From the NCBI RefSeq assembly GCF_037201975.1, contig NZ_CP147520.1, positions 6,014,001-6,078,000 on the forward strand: a stretch of 64,000 bases of DNA, written 5' to 3'. This document shows, one piece after another, positions 1 to 8,228 of this stretch; the stretch's first letter is position 1, and every line of letters starts with the position of its first letter. Made by a program: the position numbers and the translations under genes. The notes under the pieces were generated by a model. That model was not told the DNA's origin and ran no database searches. It saw only the letters and a list, made by a program, of their open reading frames with translations. The DNA is from Streptomyces sp. TG1A-60 (GTDB lineage Bacteria; Actinomycetota; Actinomycetes; Streptomycetales; Streptomycetaceae).

Positions 1-12
1 AGGCTGACCGCC

Positions 13-339
13 ATGACGATCGCACCCGCCAAACTCAGCGACCCGGCCGTCCGGGCCTTCGTCGCCGCGGTGAACGCCCACGACCAGGACGCGTTCTTCG
101 CGCTCCTCACGGAGGACGCGACCATGTCGGACGACGGCTCCGACCGGGACCTCGCGGACTGGACCGACCGGGAGATCTTCTCCTCGCGCGCCCACATGGA
201 GGTCCGGCGCGAGTCCGACGGCGGCCGTTCGCTGATCGCCGACTACCGCAACGACACGTGGGGCGAGATGCGCACCGCCTGGCGCTTCACGGTGTCGGAG
301 GACGGCAGGATCAGCCGGTTCGAGACGGGCCAGGCCTGA
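13..339 (+). CDS. SnoaL/NTF2-like small protein
   Basis: A 108-residue protein with the size and layout of a single NTF2/SnoaL-like alpha+beta barrel: an N-terminal helix with the usual 'FVAAVNAHD' start, a 'FFALLTEDATMSDDG' segment where these folds line their pocket, and alternating beta strands that include 'WRFTVSEDGRISRFETGQA' at the C-terminus. Family members range from small isomerases and cyclases to binding proteins, so no reaction can be assigned. The ATG at 13 is the only good start visible; the gene is close to the window edge, so an upstream operon partner may be cut off. An aldo/keto reductase follows about 60 bp downstream on the same strand and may be co-transcribed. Confidence 0.7.
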   Translation: MTIAPAKLSDPAVRAFVAAVNAHDQDAFFALLTEDATMSDDGSDRDLADWTDREIFSSRAHMEVRRESDGGRSLIADYRNDTWGEMRTAWRFTVSEDGRISRFETGQA

Positions 340-397
340 CGACGGGCCCCAGGGGGTCTTGCCTTCGTGCGCACTCCAACTCCTAGGGTCCCGGGGC

Positions 398-1399
398 ATG
401 GAGACGAACAGCCACACGCACACACGGCGGCTCGGCCGCAGCGGTATCCAGGTCAGCGCCCTCGGCTTCGGCTGCTGGGCGATCGGTGGCGAATGGCAGG
501 CCCCCGACGGGCAGCCGCTCGGCTGGGGGACGGTGGACGACGAGGAGTCCGTACGGGCGATCCACCGCGCCCTCGACCTCGGCGTCACCTTCTTCGACAC
601 GGCCGACGTGTACGGCACCGGCCACAGCGAACGCGTGCTCGGGCGCGCCCTCGGCAAGCGCCGCGCGGACGTCGTCGTGGCGACCAAGTGGGGCAACCTC
701 TTCGACGAGTCCACCCGCACCGCCGACGGCCAGGACGACACCCCGGCCCACGCCCGCCGCGCCCTCACCGCCTCCCTCGACCGCCTCGGCACGGACCACG
801 TCGACCTGTACCAGCTCCACCTCTCCGACGCAGACCCCGAGCGAGCGGCCGAACTCCGCGACACCTGCGAGGAGTTCGTGCGGGAGGGCCTGATCCGGGC
901 CTACGCGTGGAGCACCGACGACCCGGGCCGCGCCGCCGTGTTCGCGCGGGGAGCGCACTGCGCGGCCGTACAGCACCGCCTGAACGTCCTGCAGGACGCG
1001 CCCGGACTCCTCGCGCTCTGCCAGGAGTCCGACCTCGCGAGCATCAACCGCAGCCCTCTCGCCATGGGCCTGCTCACCGGCAAGCACACCGCCGGGCGCG
1101 CCCTGGCGGCCGGTGACATCCGCAGCGCCCCGCCCGCCTGGCTGCCGGGATTCACCGCGGATGCCGGTGCCGACCCGGAGTGGCTCGGCCGGGTCGAGGC
1201 GCTGCGCGACATCCTCACCAGCGAAGGCCGCACCCTCGCGCAGGGCGCTCTCGCCTGGATCTGGGCCCGCAGCCCGCGGACCGTCCCCATCCCCGGCTTC
1301 CGCTCGCCAGCCCAGGCCGAGGAGAACGCGGGCGCTCTCGCGAAGGGGCCGCTGACCGCGGACCAGGTGGCCGAGGTCGACCGGATCCTGGGCCGCTGA
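398..1399 (+). CDS. Aldo/keto reductase
   Basis: A 333-residue aldo/keto reductase, an (alpha/beta)8-barrel NADPH-dependent oxidoreductase of the cytosol. Visible family features: the N-terminal 'RRLGRSGIQVSALGFG' start, the catalytic Asp and Tyr region 'FFDTADVYGTGHSE', the Lys in 'VATKWGN', the 'DLYQLH' segment carrying the His, and 'INRSPLAMGLLTGKH' with the C-terminal 'TVPIPGFRS' cofactor-binding segment. I chose the ATG at 398 over an in-frame TTG at 359 because the family's beta-hairpin start follows it directly. The substrate is unknown; the sequence resembles the general class-11/12-like AKRs with broad aldehyde or sugar activity. Confidence 0.9.
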   Translation: METNSHTHTRRLGRSGIQVSALGFGCWAIGGEWQAPDGQPLGWGTVDDEESVRAIHRALDLGVTFFDTADVYGTGHSERVLGRALGKRRADVVVATKWGNLFDESTRTADGQDDTPAHARRALTASLDRLGTDHVDLYQLHLSDADPERAAELRDTCEEFVREGLIRAYAWSTDDPGRAAVFARGAHCAAVQHRLNVLQDAPGLLALCQESDLASINRSPLAMGLLTGKHTAGRALAAGDIRSAPPAWLPGFTADAGADPEWLGRVEALRDILTSEGRTLAQGALAWIWARSPRTVPIPGFRSPAQAEENAGALAKGPLTADQVAEVDRILGR

Positions 1400-1666
1400 C
1401 CCGCCCCGATCGCCGTCGGCCGCGGCGGGCAGCCGTTCCGCGCTCCGGTGCTCACCTCGCGGTCCCACGCGAGGTCCGCCCCCACCCGGACCATGGAACG
1501 GCTGCCGCTCCCCCCTCGGGTTGGCCGCGGAAGCCACCGTCTCCAAGTGTGAAGCTCTCGTGGAGACGCGACATGAGCATATGTCTGCCACGTGCTCGAA
1601 TGGCCCGGAGTGAAGCCCTCCGTTTGTGCAGATTGAGTCCTGCGCGAGTGGCGCCGGCACTCGTAT

Positions 1667-1704
1667 GGCCGTGCCCTGCGGCGTCTTCGCGGCAGGGCAC
1701 GGCC
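1667..1704. terminator. Terminator-like hairpin
   Basis: Perfect 13-bp inverted repeat (arms 1667-1679 and 1692-1704, 12-nt loop). It sits exactly at the 3' end of the SDR remnant on the minus strand and probably is the old terminator of that gene. No U-tract, as is usual in Streptomyces. Confidence 0.6.
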
Positions 1705-1884
1705 GCGTCCGACGTACGGCGGCGTCGTCGTCGCCGTCGCGAACCGCACGTTCGCCTCCAGCGGCAGCTCCGCCATGTGCCGTACGGTGCGGGCCACGTC
1801 GGTCGCGTCCGTCACCGGCTCGGGTACGAGCTGCCCATGGGGCTGCGGGACCCCTTTCGCCATGCGCTCGGTCATGTCATTCAT
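1702..1884 (-). pseudogene. C-terminal remnant of a short-chain dehydrogenase
   Basis: In the stretch 1400-2141, which has no intact gene, one minus-strand frame reads about 60 residues resembling the C-terminus of a classical SDR oxidoreductase: 'MTERMAKGVPQPHGQ', then 'PEPVTDATDVARTVRHMA', 'LPLEANVRFAT' and 'PPYVGRG'. In family members this tail ends a ~240-residue Rossmann protein; here there is no Rossmann fold or YxxxK motif upstream and no stop directly after the GRG, so only the end of the gene survives. The rest of 1400-2141 shows nothing I can support. Homology is judged by eye. Confidence 0.6.
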
Positions 1885-2141
1885 GCGCTCGCAGCGCAGG
1901 GGAGGCGGCGCGCCCGGCCGCGCGGGAAGGGGGTCCGCCATCCGGATCTCACCATCCCGCCATCTGACTGTTGCACCTCCCCGCGGCGGGAGCCGCAGCC
2001 GCCGCCCCGCCCGACGCGCGGCGGATCACCGAGAACCCCTTCCCCCGAGTTCCACCACACCGTGGACCGTGCCGTACGTGACACGACCGGGGCCGGGATC
2101 TCGACCGGGCGTTGTTCGCGGTGGAGGCGGCAGGCCGGGGC

Positions 2142-3179
2142 TCACGCCGGTGTAACCGCCAGTAGCTCGCCCCGACGGTCGTCCTCGCCGGGATAGCGCA
2201 CGCCGACGCGGTCCCGGATCGCGTCGAGCGTGCGCATCACGGCGAGGGTGCCGTCGAGGGGGACGAGCGGGGACTCGGTCTCGCCGGCGCTCAGGGCCCG
2301 CATGACCTCGGCGGCCTCGTGGCGGAGGCTGTTGCGGGGGCCGTCGGCCGGGTCCGCGGCGAAGGCCTGCGGCTCGCGGCCGTCGCGGTGCAGGACGAAG
2401 TGGTCCGGGAAGAAGAATCCGGACGGGATGTCGATGCGGCCCTCGGAGCCGGTGACCGACGCGGAGGTCCCCGTGCCACCGACGATGGAGCAGTGCACCG
2501 AAGCGATGGCACCGCTCTCCCACGAGAGCAGTGCTCCTGTCTGGAGATCGACGCCCTCGTCGGAGAGCACCGCTCTCCCGGTCACGTCCGACGGCTCCCC
2601 GAGCAGCAACTGCGCGAACGACACCGGGTACACACCGAGGTCGAGCAGCGCGCCCCCGCCCTGCGCAGGATCCCGCAGCCGATGCGACGGAGGGAAGGGG
2701 CCCGCGAGCCCGAAGTCGGCCTGCACGGTCCGCACTTCACCGATCACACCGTCCCGCACCATCTCGGCGAGCCGCCGCACCAGCGGATTGCAGTACATCC
2801 ACATGGCCTCCATCAGGAACCGCCCGCGCTCCCGCGCCAGCGCGACCAGTTCCTCCGCCTCCCGCACGTTCAGCGTGAACGCCTTCTCGCACAGCACGTT
2901 CCGCCCCGCCTCCAGACACATCCCGGCGGCGGCCCGGTGCGCCGAGTGCGGGGTGGCGACGTACACCACATCGACCTCCGCGTCCGCGGCGAGCGCACGC
3001 CAGTCGCCGTACGCCCTCGGTATCCCGAACCGTTCCGCGAAGGTCTTCGCCGAGTCCCCGCTCCGCGAGGCCACCGCCACCACCTCGGCGTCCGGCAGGT
3101 CGACGAGGTCGGCCGTGAAGGCCGAGGCGATCCCCCCGGTCGCCAGGATCCCCCACCGCACACGTCCGTCGTTCGCCAT
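2142..3179 (-). CDS. Gfo/Idh/MocA family oxidoreductase
   Basis: A 345-residue NAD(P)-dependent oxidoreductase. The N-terminal Rossmann domain shows 'VRWGILATGGIASAF', followed by 'VYVATPHSAHR' and the family's catalytic-lysine motif in the variant 'CEKAFTLN' (usually EKP). The C-terminal alpha/beta domain carries 'GALLDLGVYPVSFAQ', typical of the trans-dihydrodiol dehydrogenase/xylose dehydrogenase branch. The ATG at 3179 starts directly before the Rossmann strand; the same frame stays open far upstream, antisense to the MFS gene, but that part is a shadow. Divergently arranged from the MFS gene with about 100 bp between the starts. Substrate unknown; probably a sugar or sugar-like polyol. 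Confidence 0.9.
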   Translation of the reverse strand: MANDGRVRWGILATGGIASAFTADLVDLPDAEVVAVASRSGDSAKTFAERFGIPRAYGDWRALAADAEVDVVYVATPHSAHRAAAGMCLEAGRNVLCEKAFTLNVREAEELVALARERGRFLMEAMWMYCNPLVRRLAEMVRDGVIGEVRTVQADFGLAGPFPPSHRLRDPAQGGGALLDLGVYPVSFAQLLLGEPSDVTGRAVLSDEGVDLQTGALLSWESGAIASVHCSIVGGTGTSASVTGSEGRIDIPSGFFFPDHFVLHRDGREPQAFAADPADGPRNSLRHEAAEVMRALSAGETESPLVPLDGTLAVMRTLDAIRDRVGVRYPGEDDRRGELLAVTPA

Positions 3180-3278
3180 CGCCACCCCTGTTCTCGTCCC
3201 CGGGCCGGGACTGTGACCCCGCCCACGTCGTACGAGCTGAGAGCATAGGTGGCGGACCGAACGCAGAGGGAGGGGCAC

Positions 3279-4664
3279 ATGCCCGAGGGGCACATACCGG
3301 GCTCGGCACCGGCCGAGTCGAACACGGCGGCGGCACAGTACGCGCAGCCGGACACGGCGGCGGCACAGTACGCGCAGCCGGACACGGCGGCGGAACAGCG
3401 GCCGTCGCGGCAGCCGGAACAGCCGAAGCCGAACGCCACCGCTCTCCGCCGTACCGGCCTTCTCGTCACCCTCATCCTCGGCGGGCTCACCGCCACGCCG
3501 CCCCTGGCGATGGACATGTACCTCCCGGCCCTGCCGGAGGTCACCACCTCCCTGCACGCCCCCGCCGCCACCGTCCAGCTGACCCTCACCGCCTGCCTCG
3601 CCGGCATGGCGCTCGGCCAGCTGCTCATCGGCCCGATGAGCGACCGCTGGGGCCGCAGGCGCCCCCTGCTCCTCGGCCTCGCCGTCTACATCGTCGCCAC
3701 CGCCCTCTGCGCCCTCGCCCCGACCGTCGAGACCCTCATCGCCTTCCGCGTGGTGCAGGGCCTCGCCGGCTCGGCCGGAATCGTGATCGCCCGCGCCGTG
3801 GTCCGCGACCTGTACGACGGCGACGCGATGGCCCGCTTCTTCTCCACCCTGATGCTGGTCTCCGGGGTGGCCCCGGTCATCGCGCCGCTCATCGGCGGGC
3901 AGGTCCTCCGGGTCACCGACTGGCGGGGCGTCTTCGTCGTCCTGACGGTCATCGGCGTCGCCCTGCTGGCGGTCGTGTGGGCGAAGCTCCCCGAGACGCT
4001 CACGCCCGCCGACCGCCACGGCGGCGGCATCGGCGAGACCCTGGGCGCGATGCGCGGCCTGCTCGCCGACCGGATCTTCATGGGCTACGTCCTCGCCGGC
4101 GGCTTCGCCTTCGCCGCCCTCTTCGCCTACATCAGCGCCTCCCCGTTCGTGATCCAGGAGATCTACGGCGCCTCCCCGCAGACGTTCAGCCTGCTCTTCG
4201 GCGTCAACTCCGTCGGCCTCGTCATCGTCGGCCAGGTCAACGGCAGGATCCTGGTCGGCCGGGTGAGCCTGGACAAGGTGTTCGCGGTCGGCCTCACCAT
4301 CGTCACCCTGTCGGCGACCGTGCTGCTGCTGATGTCCCTGGGCGTCTTCGGAGAGGTGGGCCTGGCCCCGGTGTCGGCGGCCCTCTTCGTCCTGATGTCC
4401 GCGATGGGCGTCACCCTCCCCAACACCCAGGCCCTCGCCCTCATGCGGGTGCGCCACGCGGCGGGTTCCGCGTCGGCCCTGCTGGGTACCTCGTCCTTCC
4501 TGATCGGCGCGATAGCGTCCCCCCTGGTGGGCGTCGCGGGCGAGGACACCGCCGTACCCATGGCCGTCGTCCAACTCTCCGCGACACTGGTGGCCGCGAC
4601 CTGCTTCGTGGCACTGTGCCGTCCTTGGACCAGGCATACGAAGGCGGAGGGAGCGGAGAGCTGA
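3279..4664 (+). CDS. Bcr/CflA-type MFS drug exporter
   Basis: A 461-residue 12-TM major facilitator in the plasma membrane. After a 50-residue hydrophilic tail the first helix contains 'LAMDMYLPALPEV', the signature of the Bcr/CflA multidrug (bicyclomycin/chloramphenicol) subfamily; 'GPMSDRWGRRRPLLLG' is the loop 2-3 MFS motif. I prefer the ATG at 3279, with an AGGGAGGGG-type ribosome site just upstream, over the in-frame GTG at 3249. The N-terminal tail holds a 30-bp tandem repeat. The stop TGA (4662-4664) overlaps the start region of the next gene, so export and the downstream hydrolase look translationally coupled. Substrate not deducible. Confidence 0.88.
   Translation: MPEGHIPGSAPAESNTAAAQYAQPDTAAAQYAQPDTAAEQRPSRQPEQPKPNATALRRTGLLVTLILGGLTATPPLAMDMYLPALPEVTTSLHAPAATVQLTLTACLAGMALGQLLIGPMSDRWGRRRPLLLGLAVYIVATALCALAPTVETLIAFRVVQGLAGSAGIVIARAVVRDLYDGDAMARFFSTLMLVSGVAPVIAPLIGGQVLRVTDWRGVFVVLTVIGVALLAVVWAKLPETLTPADRHGGGIGETLGAMRGLLADRIFMGYVLAGGFAFAALFAYISASPFVIQEIYGASPQTFSLLFGVNSVGLVIVGQVNGRILVGRVSLDKVFAVGLTIVTLSATVLLLMSLGVFGEVGLAPVSAALFVLMSAMGVTLPNTQALALMRVRHAAGSASALLGTSSFLIGAIASPLVGVAGEDTAVPMAVVQLSATLVAATCFVALCRPWTRHTKAEGAES
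3322..3393 (+). repeat. 30-bp in-frame tandem repeat
   Basis: Two identical 30-bp units (3322-3351 and 3352-3381) plus a partial third (from 3382) encode the repeated ten-residue unit 'TAAAQYAQPD' in the cytoplasmic N-terminal tail of the MFS protein. The unit length is a multiple of three, so copy number can change without a frameshift. Confidence 0.9.
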
Positions 4665-5794
4665 GCGCGCCGAGACTGCGCACGGACACCCCGGAACGGG
4701 CCGGGCTCGACCCCGAGGAACTGCGCCCTCTCGTACGAGAGGTGCGCGCGCTGACCGAGGGTGACCGCCCCCGGGCCCCCGCCGCCGTCGTACTCGCCGG
4801 CCGCGGCCCCGTCGTCGCCGTCGAGGAGGCGGCGGGCTGGGCGGTCCGCTACGAGGCCTACGACGAACACACCGACGCGGGAGTGGAGTTACCCCCTCGG
4901 TCCCGCGTGCCGGCCACCCCGGACACCCCCTTCGACCTGGCCTCCCTCACCAAGCTCTTCACCACGGTGGCCGCCGTCCAGCAACTGGAGCGCGGCACCC
5001 TCGGCATCGACGCCGAGGTCGCCGCCTACCTCCCCGACTTCACGGCCGCCGCCGCACACGGCCTCACCGTCCGTCACCTCCTCACCCACACCTCCGGCCT
5101 GCGCCCCGAACTCCCGCTCCACGCCTGCCCGTCCCGGGAGGCCCGGCTGGCGATGCTGCGCTCCGAGGCCCCGACGGCACCACCCGGCACGGCGTACGCC
5201 TACTCCGACCTGAACCTCCTGCTCCTCCAGCACGTCCTGGAGCGCCTGACGGGCCGGGGCCTGGACGCCCTCGTCCGCGAGGGCATCACCCACCCTCTCG
5301 GCATGACGGCCACGGGCTTCGGCCCCTGCCCGGCCGCGGCGGCGACGGAGGACCAGCGCCGTCCCTGGGCCAAGGCCGACCGGGGCATGCTCCGGGGCGA
5401 CGCCCACGACGAGAACGCGTGGTCCCTCGGCGGTGTCGCCGGCCACGCGGGCCTCTTCTCGACGGCCCGGGACCTGGCGGTGTTCTGCCGCACCCTGCTG
5501 GCCGGCGGCTCCTACGGCCCCGCCCGCATACTGGGCCCCGACTTCGTCGAGTTGATGCTGACCCCGCCCGGTCTGGGCTTCGCTCTGGACCAGCCCTGGT
5601 TCATGGGGGAGCTGGCGGGCCGGGGCGCGGCCGGCCACACGGGCTTCACGGGCACGTCGCTGGTCCTGGACCAGGCGACGGACACTTTCCTGATCCTGCT
5701 CACGAACGCGGTCCACCCCCGCCGCCGGGACCCGGTCAACGCGGCGAGGGCGGCGGCGGGGACGCGGGTGGCACGGGCGGTGCGCGGAATGTGA
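4661..5794 (+). CDS. Serine hydrolase, beta-lactamase/class C family
   Basis: A roughly 377-residue serine beta-lactamase/DD-peptidase-fold hydrolase. The nucleophile motif SxxK is 'SLTK' in 'FDLASLTKLFTT', the second motif appears as 'YSD' in 'AYAYSDLNLLL', and the third as 'HTG' in 'GHTGFTGTS'. No signal peptide is visible, so it is probably a cytosolic esterase or amidase rather than a true beta-lactamase. The start is uncertain: a CTG at 4661 would overlap the upstream stop (CTGA) and gives the usual family N-terminus; in-frame TTG 4625, GTG 4616 and GTG 4742 are alternatives. The overlap implies coupling to the MFS exporter. Confidence 0.85.
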   Translation: MSAPRLRTDTPERAGLDPEELRPLVREVRALTEGDRPRAPAAVVLAGRGPVVAVEEAAGWAVRYEAYDEHTDAGVELPPRSRVPATPDTPFDLASLTKLFTTVAAVQQLERGTLGIDAEVAAYLPDFTAAAAHGLTVRHLLTHTSGLRPELPLHACPSREARLAMLRSEAPTAPPGTAYAYSDLNLLLLQHVLERLTGRGLDALVREGITHPLGMTATGFGPCPAAAATEDQRRPWAKADRGMLRGDAHDENAWSLGGVAGHAGLFSTARDLAVFCRTLLAGGSYGPARILGPDFVELMLTPPGLGFALDQPWFMGELAGRGAAGHTGFTGTSLVLDQATDTFLILLTNAVHPRRRDPVNAARAAAGTRVARAVRGM

Positions 5795-6194
5795 GAGCCG
5801 GCCGACGGGCCGGGCCGAACGCCGCGGCCGAACGCCGGGCAGCGGCTCAGAGAGGACGGGTGCCGGCTCAGAGAGGACGGGTGCCGGACGGGGCGGTGCC
5901 GGACGGGGCGGTGCTCCCCGCGCCGCGCTGCCGCACCGGGACGATCACGCCGACACCCCCGTGCACGACCGTCCCGTCCGGCACGCACGCCCACCGGTCC
6001 AGCAACTACGCCACGACGCCGGGCGGTTCGGCGAGCCACACCGTCCTGGGCCCGCCCTCCCGCTCGACCGTGCTCCGTGCGAACGCGCCGGGTGTCTCGA
6101 TCATCCCGGCGCCCTACGCGCCGGGCGCCCGCACCGGGGCCGGAACCGGGGCCGGAACCGGGGCGCCCTGCCGCCCCCCTCGTAGAATCGCCAC
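5795..6194. repeat. Intergenic region with short tandem repeats
   Basis: This 400-bp gene-free stretch contains a perfect 21-bp tandem duplication (5844-5864, 5865-5885) followed directly by a 15-bp unit present twice with one mismatch (5886-5900, 5901-5915), and a 12-bp GC-rich unit twice at 6136-6147 and 6148-6159. No coding frame with a recognisable protein was seen. The next gene starts 30 bp after the last repeat. Confidence 0.8.
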
Positions 6195-7199
6195 GTGAAC
6201 GCCCCTGCCTCCTCCTCGGCCGACATCCTCCGCGCCGCCCTCGCCGGCCTCCTCGACGGGCTTCCGCCGAAGTCGGCCACGCGGGCGGTGGAGCGGCTCA
6301 TCGCGAACTACCGGGGGCGGACGCCGACGGACGCGCCGGTGCTGAGGGACCGGTCGGACGTGGTCGCGTACGCGGCGTACCGGATGCCGGCGACGTTCGA
6401 GGCGGTGTGCTCGGCGCTGGAGGCGTTCGCGGCGGCCGTGCCCGGGTGGGCGCCCGGCAGTCATGTGGACGTCGGCGGCGGTACCGGCGCGGCGACGTGG
6501 GCGGTGAGCGCGACCTGGGAGGGCGGGCGGCCGGTGACGGTGCTCGACTGGGCGGAGCCGGCGCTGGCGCTGGGGCGGGAGATCGCGGCGGCGAACCCGG
6601 AGTTGCAGGCCGCCGCGTGGCAGCGCTCTCGTATCGGATCGGCGCTCACCATCGAGAGCGCTGATCTCGTCACGATCTCCTACGTCCTCGGCGAACTGAC
6701 CGACGCCGACCGCACCGCCGTCGTGGACGCGGCCACGGCCGCCGCCCAGGCCGTCGTGATCATCGAACCCGGCACCCCCGACGGCTACGCCCGCGTCATC
6801 GAGGCCCGCGCCCGCCTCGTCGCCGCCGGCTTCCACGTCGCCGCCCCCTGCCCGCACAGCGCCGCCTGCCCCATCGTCCCCGGCGAGGACTGGTGCCACT
6901 TCTCCGCCCGCGTCAGCCGTTCCTCCCTGCACCGCCAGGTCAAGGGCGGTTCCCTGGCGTACGAGGACGAGAAGTTCAGCTACGTCGCCGCCACCCGCTT
7001 CCTCCCGGACCCGGCCCCCTCCCGCGTCGTCCGCAAGCCCCAGATCCGCAAGGGGCAGGTCCTCCTCGACCTCTGCGCGGCCGAGCCCGCCCTCACCCGG
7101 ACCACCGTCACCAAGCGCCACGGCCTCCGCTACAAGGCGGCCCGCGACGCAGAGTGGGGCGACGCCTGGCCGTCGGCCGGGGACGCCGACGCGCTCTGA
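6195..7199 (+). CDS. Rsm22-like ribosomal small-subunit methyltransferase family protein
   Basis: A 334-residue protein of the Rsm22/METTL17 family, SAM-methyltransferase-fold proteins that assist small ribosomal subunit assembly. The SAM-binding region is 'HVDVGGGTGAATWA' (about residues 92-105). The C-terminal part has the family cysteine/histidine cluster 'CPHSAACPI' ... 'WCHFSARV', which in mitochondrial homologues coordinates an iron-sulfur cluster. 'CHFSARVSRSSLHRQVKGG' and 'DEKFSYVAATR' are also typical. GTG at 6195 is the start that gives the full N-terminus. Stands alone between repeats upstream and a GNAT gene downstream. Confidence 0.85.
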   Translation: MNAPASSSADILRAALAGLLDGLPPKSATRAVERLIANYRGRTPTDAPVLRDRSDVVAYAAYRMPATFEAVCSALEAFAAAVPGWAPGSHVDVGGGTGAATWAVSATWEGGRPVTVLDWAEPALALGREIAAANPELQAAAWQRSRIGSALTIESADLVTISYVLGELTDADRTAVVDAATAAAQAVVIIEPGTPDGYARVIEARARLVAAGFHVAAPCPHSAACPIVPGEDWCHFSARVSRSSLHRQVKGGSLAYEDEKFSYVAATRFLPDPAPSRVVRKPQIRKGQVLLDLCAAEPALTRTTVTKRHGLRYKAARDAEWGDAWPSAGDADAL

Positions 7200-7294
7200 G
7201 CCGCACCCCGCGCACCCCCCGCACCGACCTGTACCGACCCGCGCCGACCGTAAATCGCTTGCGGCCCCGACGCCTTCCGGCTATCTCATCGATC

Positions 7295-7768
7295 ATGACA
7301 ACCACCCCGCACCTGGACGAGATAACCCCGGCCAACCTCGACGCCGCGGTCGACATCCGCGTCCGCCCCGACCAGGAACACCTGGTGGACCCGGTCGTGA
7401 AGTCCCTCGCCGAGGCCTACGTCCACCCCGGCGTCGCCTGGCCCCGGCTCATCCGGGACGGCGAGCGGGCCGTCGGGTTCCTGATGGCCTTCTTCGACAT
7501 CGACTGGACGGGCGACGGCACAGGCACCGGCATCCGCTCCGGTCTCTGGCGGCTCAACATCGCCGCCGGCGAACAGGGGCGGGGCTACGGCCGTTTCGCC
7601 GTCGAGTCCGTGGCCGCGGAGATCCGCCGTCGCGGCGGCACCCGGCTCCACGTCACCTGGCACCCCGGCCCCGCCGGCCCGGAGGCCTTCTACCTCGGCC
7701 TCGGCTTCCGCATGACCGGAGAGACCAGCGGGGGCCAGACGGTGGGCGTGCTGGACCTGACCGGATGA
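7295..7768 (+). CDS. GNAT family N-acetyltransferase
   Basis: A 157-residue single-domain GNAT enzyme that would use acetyl-CoA on an unknown amine. The pyrophosphate-binding loop is 'EQGRGYGRFAVESV' (Q/RxxGxG/A pattern, about residues 90-103), and the C-terminal 'EAFYLGLGFRMTGE' is the usual motif B. N-terminal 'LDEITPANLDAAVDIRV' is typical of the spermine/spermidine-acetyltransferase-like branch. Start ATG at 7295 lies after a 95-bp gap. The 3' end faces the DUF6243 gene, with a strong shared hairpin between them. Confidence 0.85.
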   Translation: MTTTPHLDEITPANLDAAVDIRVRPDQEHLVDPVVKSLAEAYVHPGVAWPRLIRDGERAVGFLMAFFDIDWTGDGTGTGIRSGLWRLNIAAGEQGRGYGRFAVESVAAEIRRRGGTRLHVTWHPGPAGPEAFYLGLGFRMTGETSGGQTVGVLDLTG

Positions 7769-7870
7769 CCGGCCGCCTCGGTCGCAGCCGCCTGGGTTCA
7801 CCGAGAACGGCTGAGCAGACCGGAGGCCTCGCCTTCCCAGCGGTCCAGCCCCGGAGCCGCTGGAGCGGCG

Positions 7871-7912
7871 GTCCGCCCCGCCGAAGCCCCTACGGGCCTT
7901 GGCGGGGCGGAC
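7871..7912. terminator. Bidirectional terminator hairpin
   Basis: Perfect 12-bp inverted repeat (7871-7882 and 7901-7912) between the convergent GNAT gene and DUF6243 gene; the right arm ends 5 bp before the DUF6243 stop. Confidence 0.75.
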
Positions 7913-7916
7913 CCGC

Positions 7917-8132
7917 TCAGGTTCGCGAGGGCGTGTCGGTCGTACGGGCACCGGCCGTACGCCCTTGCTGCCGTTTCTCCTGGAGCTTGCGCAGCAGCTC
8001 CCGCTTCTGGGCCTGGGGGTCGAGGCCGCCGCCGACGCGGCCGTTCGCGTTGCCGCCGCGCAGGGCCTCGCGGCCGAGTTTCCGGCGGGCGCCGCCCACG
8101 CCCAGCATGTTTCCTGCACCACCTCGGGTCAT
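7917..8132 (-). CDS. DUF6243 family small protein
   Basis: A 71-residue basic, glycine- and arginine-rich protein with 'MTRGGAGNMLGVGG' at the start and 'DPQAQKRELLRKLQEKR' as a predicted helix. It matches what I know as the DUF6243 family of streptomycetes, function unknown. The ATG at 8132 is preceded by an AAGGGAG ribosome site; an in-frame start 17 codons upstream lacks one and would lie within the operator. Divergent from the TetR gene with an inverted-repeat operator between them, which suggests this TetR protein controls both. Confidence 0.8.
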   Translation of the reverse strand: MTRGGAGNMLGVGGARRKLGREALRGGNANGRVGGGLDPQAQKRELLRKLQEKRQQGRTAGARTTDTPSRT

Positions 8133-8156
8133 GGCAGTCTCCCTTGATGCGACGAT

Positions 8157-8203
8157 ACGGTTCGTCTCGTTGACGGTCTCCACCGTGAGGCGAGACGTAC
8201 CGT
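8157..8203. promoter_or_regulatory. Inverted-repeat operator in the DUF6243/tetR divergent promoter
   Basis: Half-sites ACGGTTCGTCTCG (8157-8169) and CGAGACGTACCGT (8191-8203) are inverted repeats with 12 of 13 positions matching, separated by 21 bp. Position between divergent starts is typical of a TetR-family autoregulatory operator. Binding is inferred. Confidence 0.65.
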
Positions 8204-8228
8204 CTTGTCAAGCTGGTAGATTCGAAGC

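Noticed and set aside
2142..4637. 831-codon minus-strand open frame running through the oxidoreductase and antisense to the MFS gene
   Set aside because: Only the part from 3179 has protein homology; the remainder is Gly/Asp/Glu-rich antisense of a strongly coding MFS gene.
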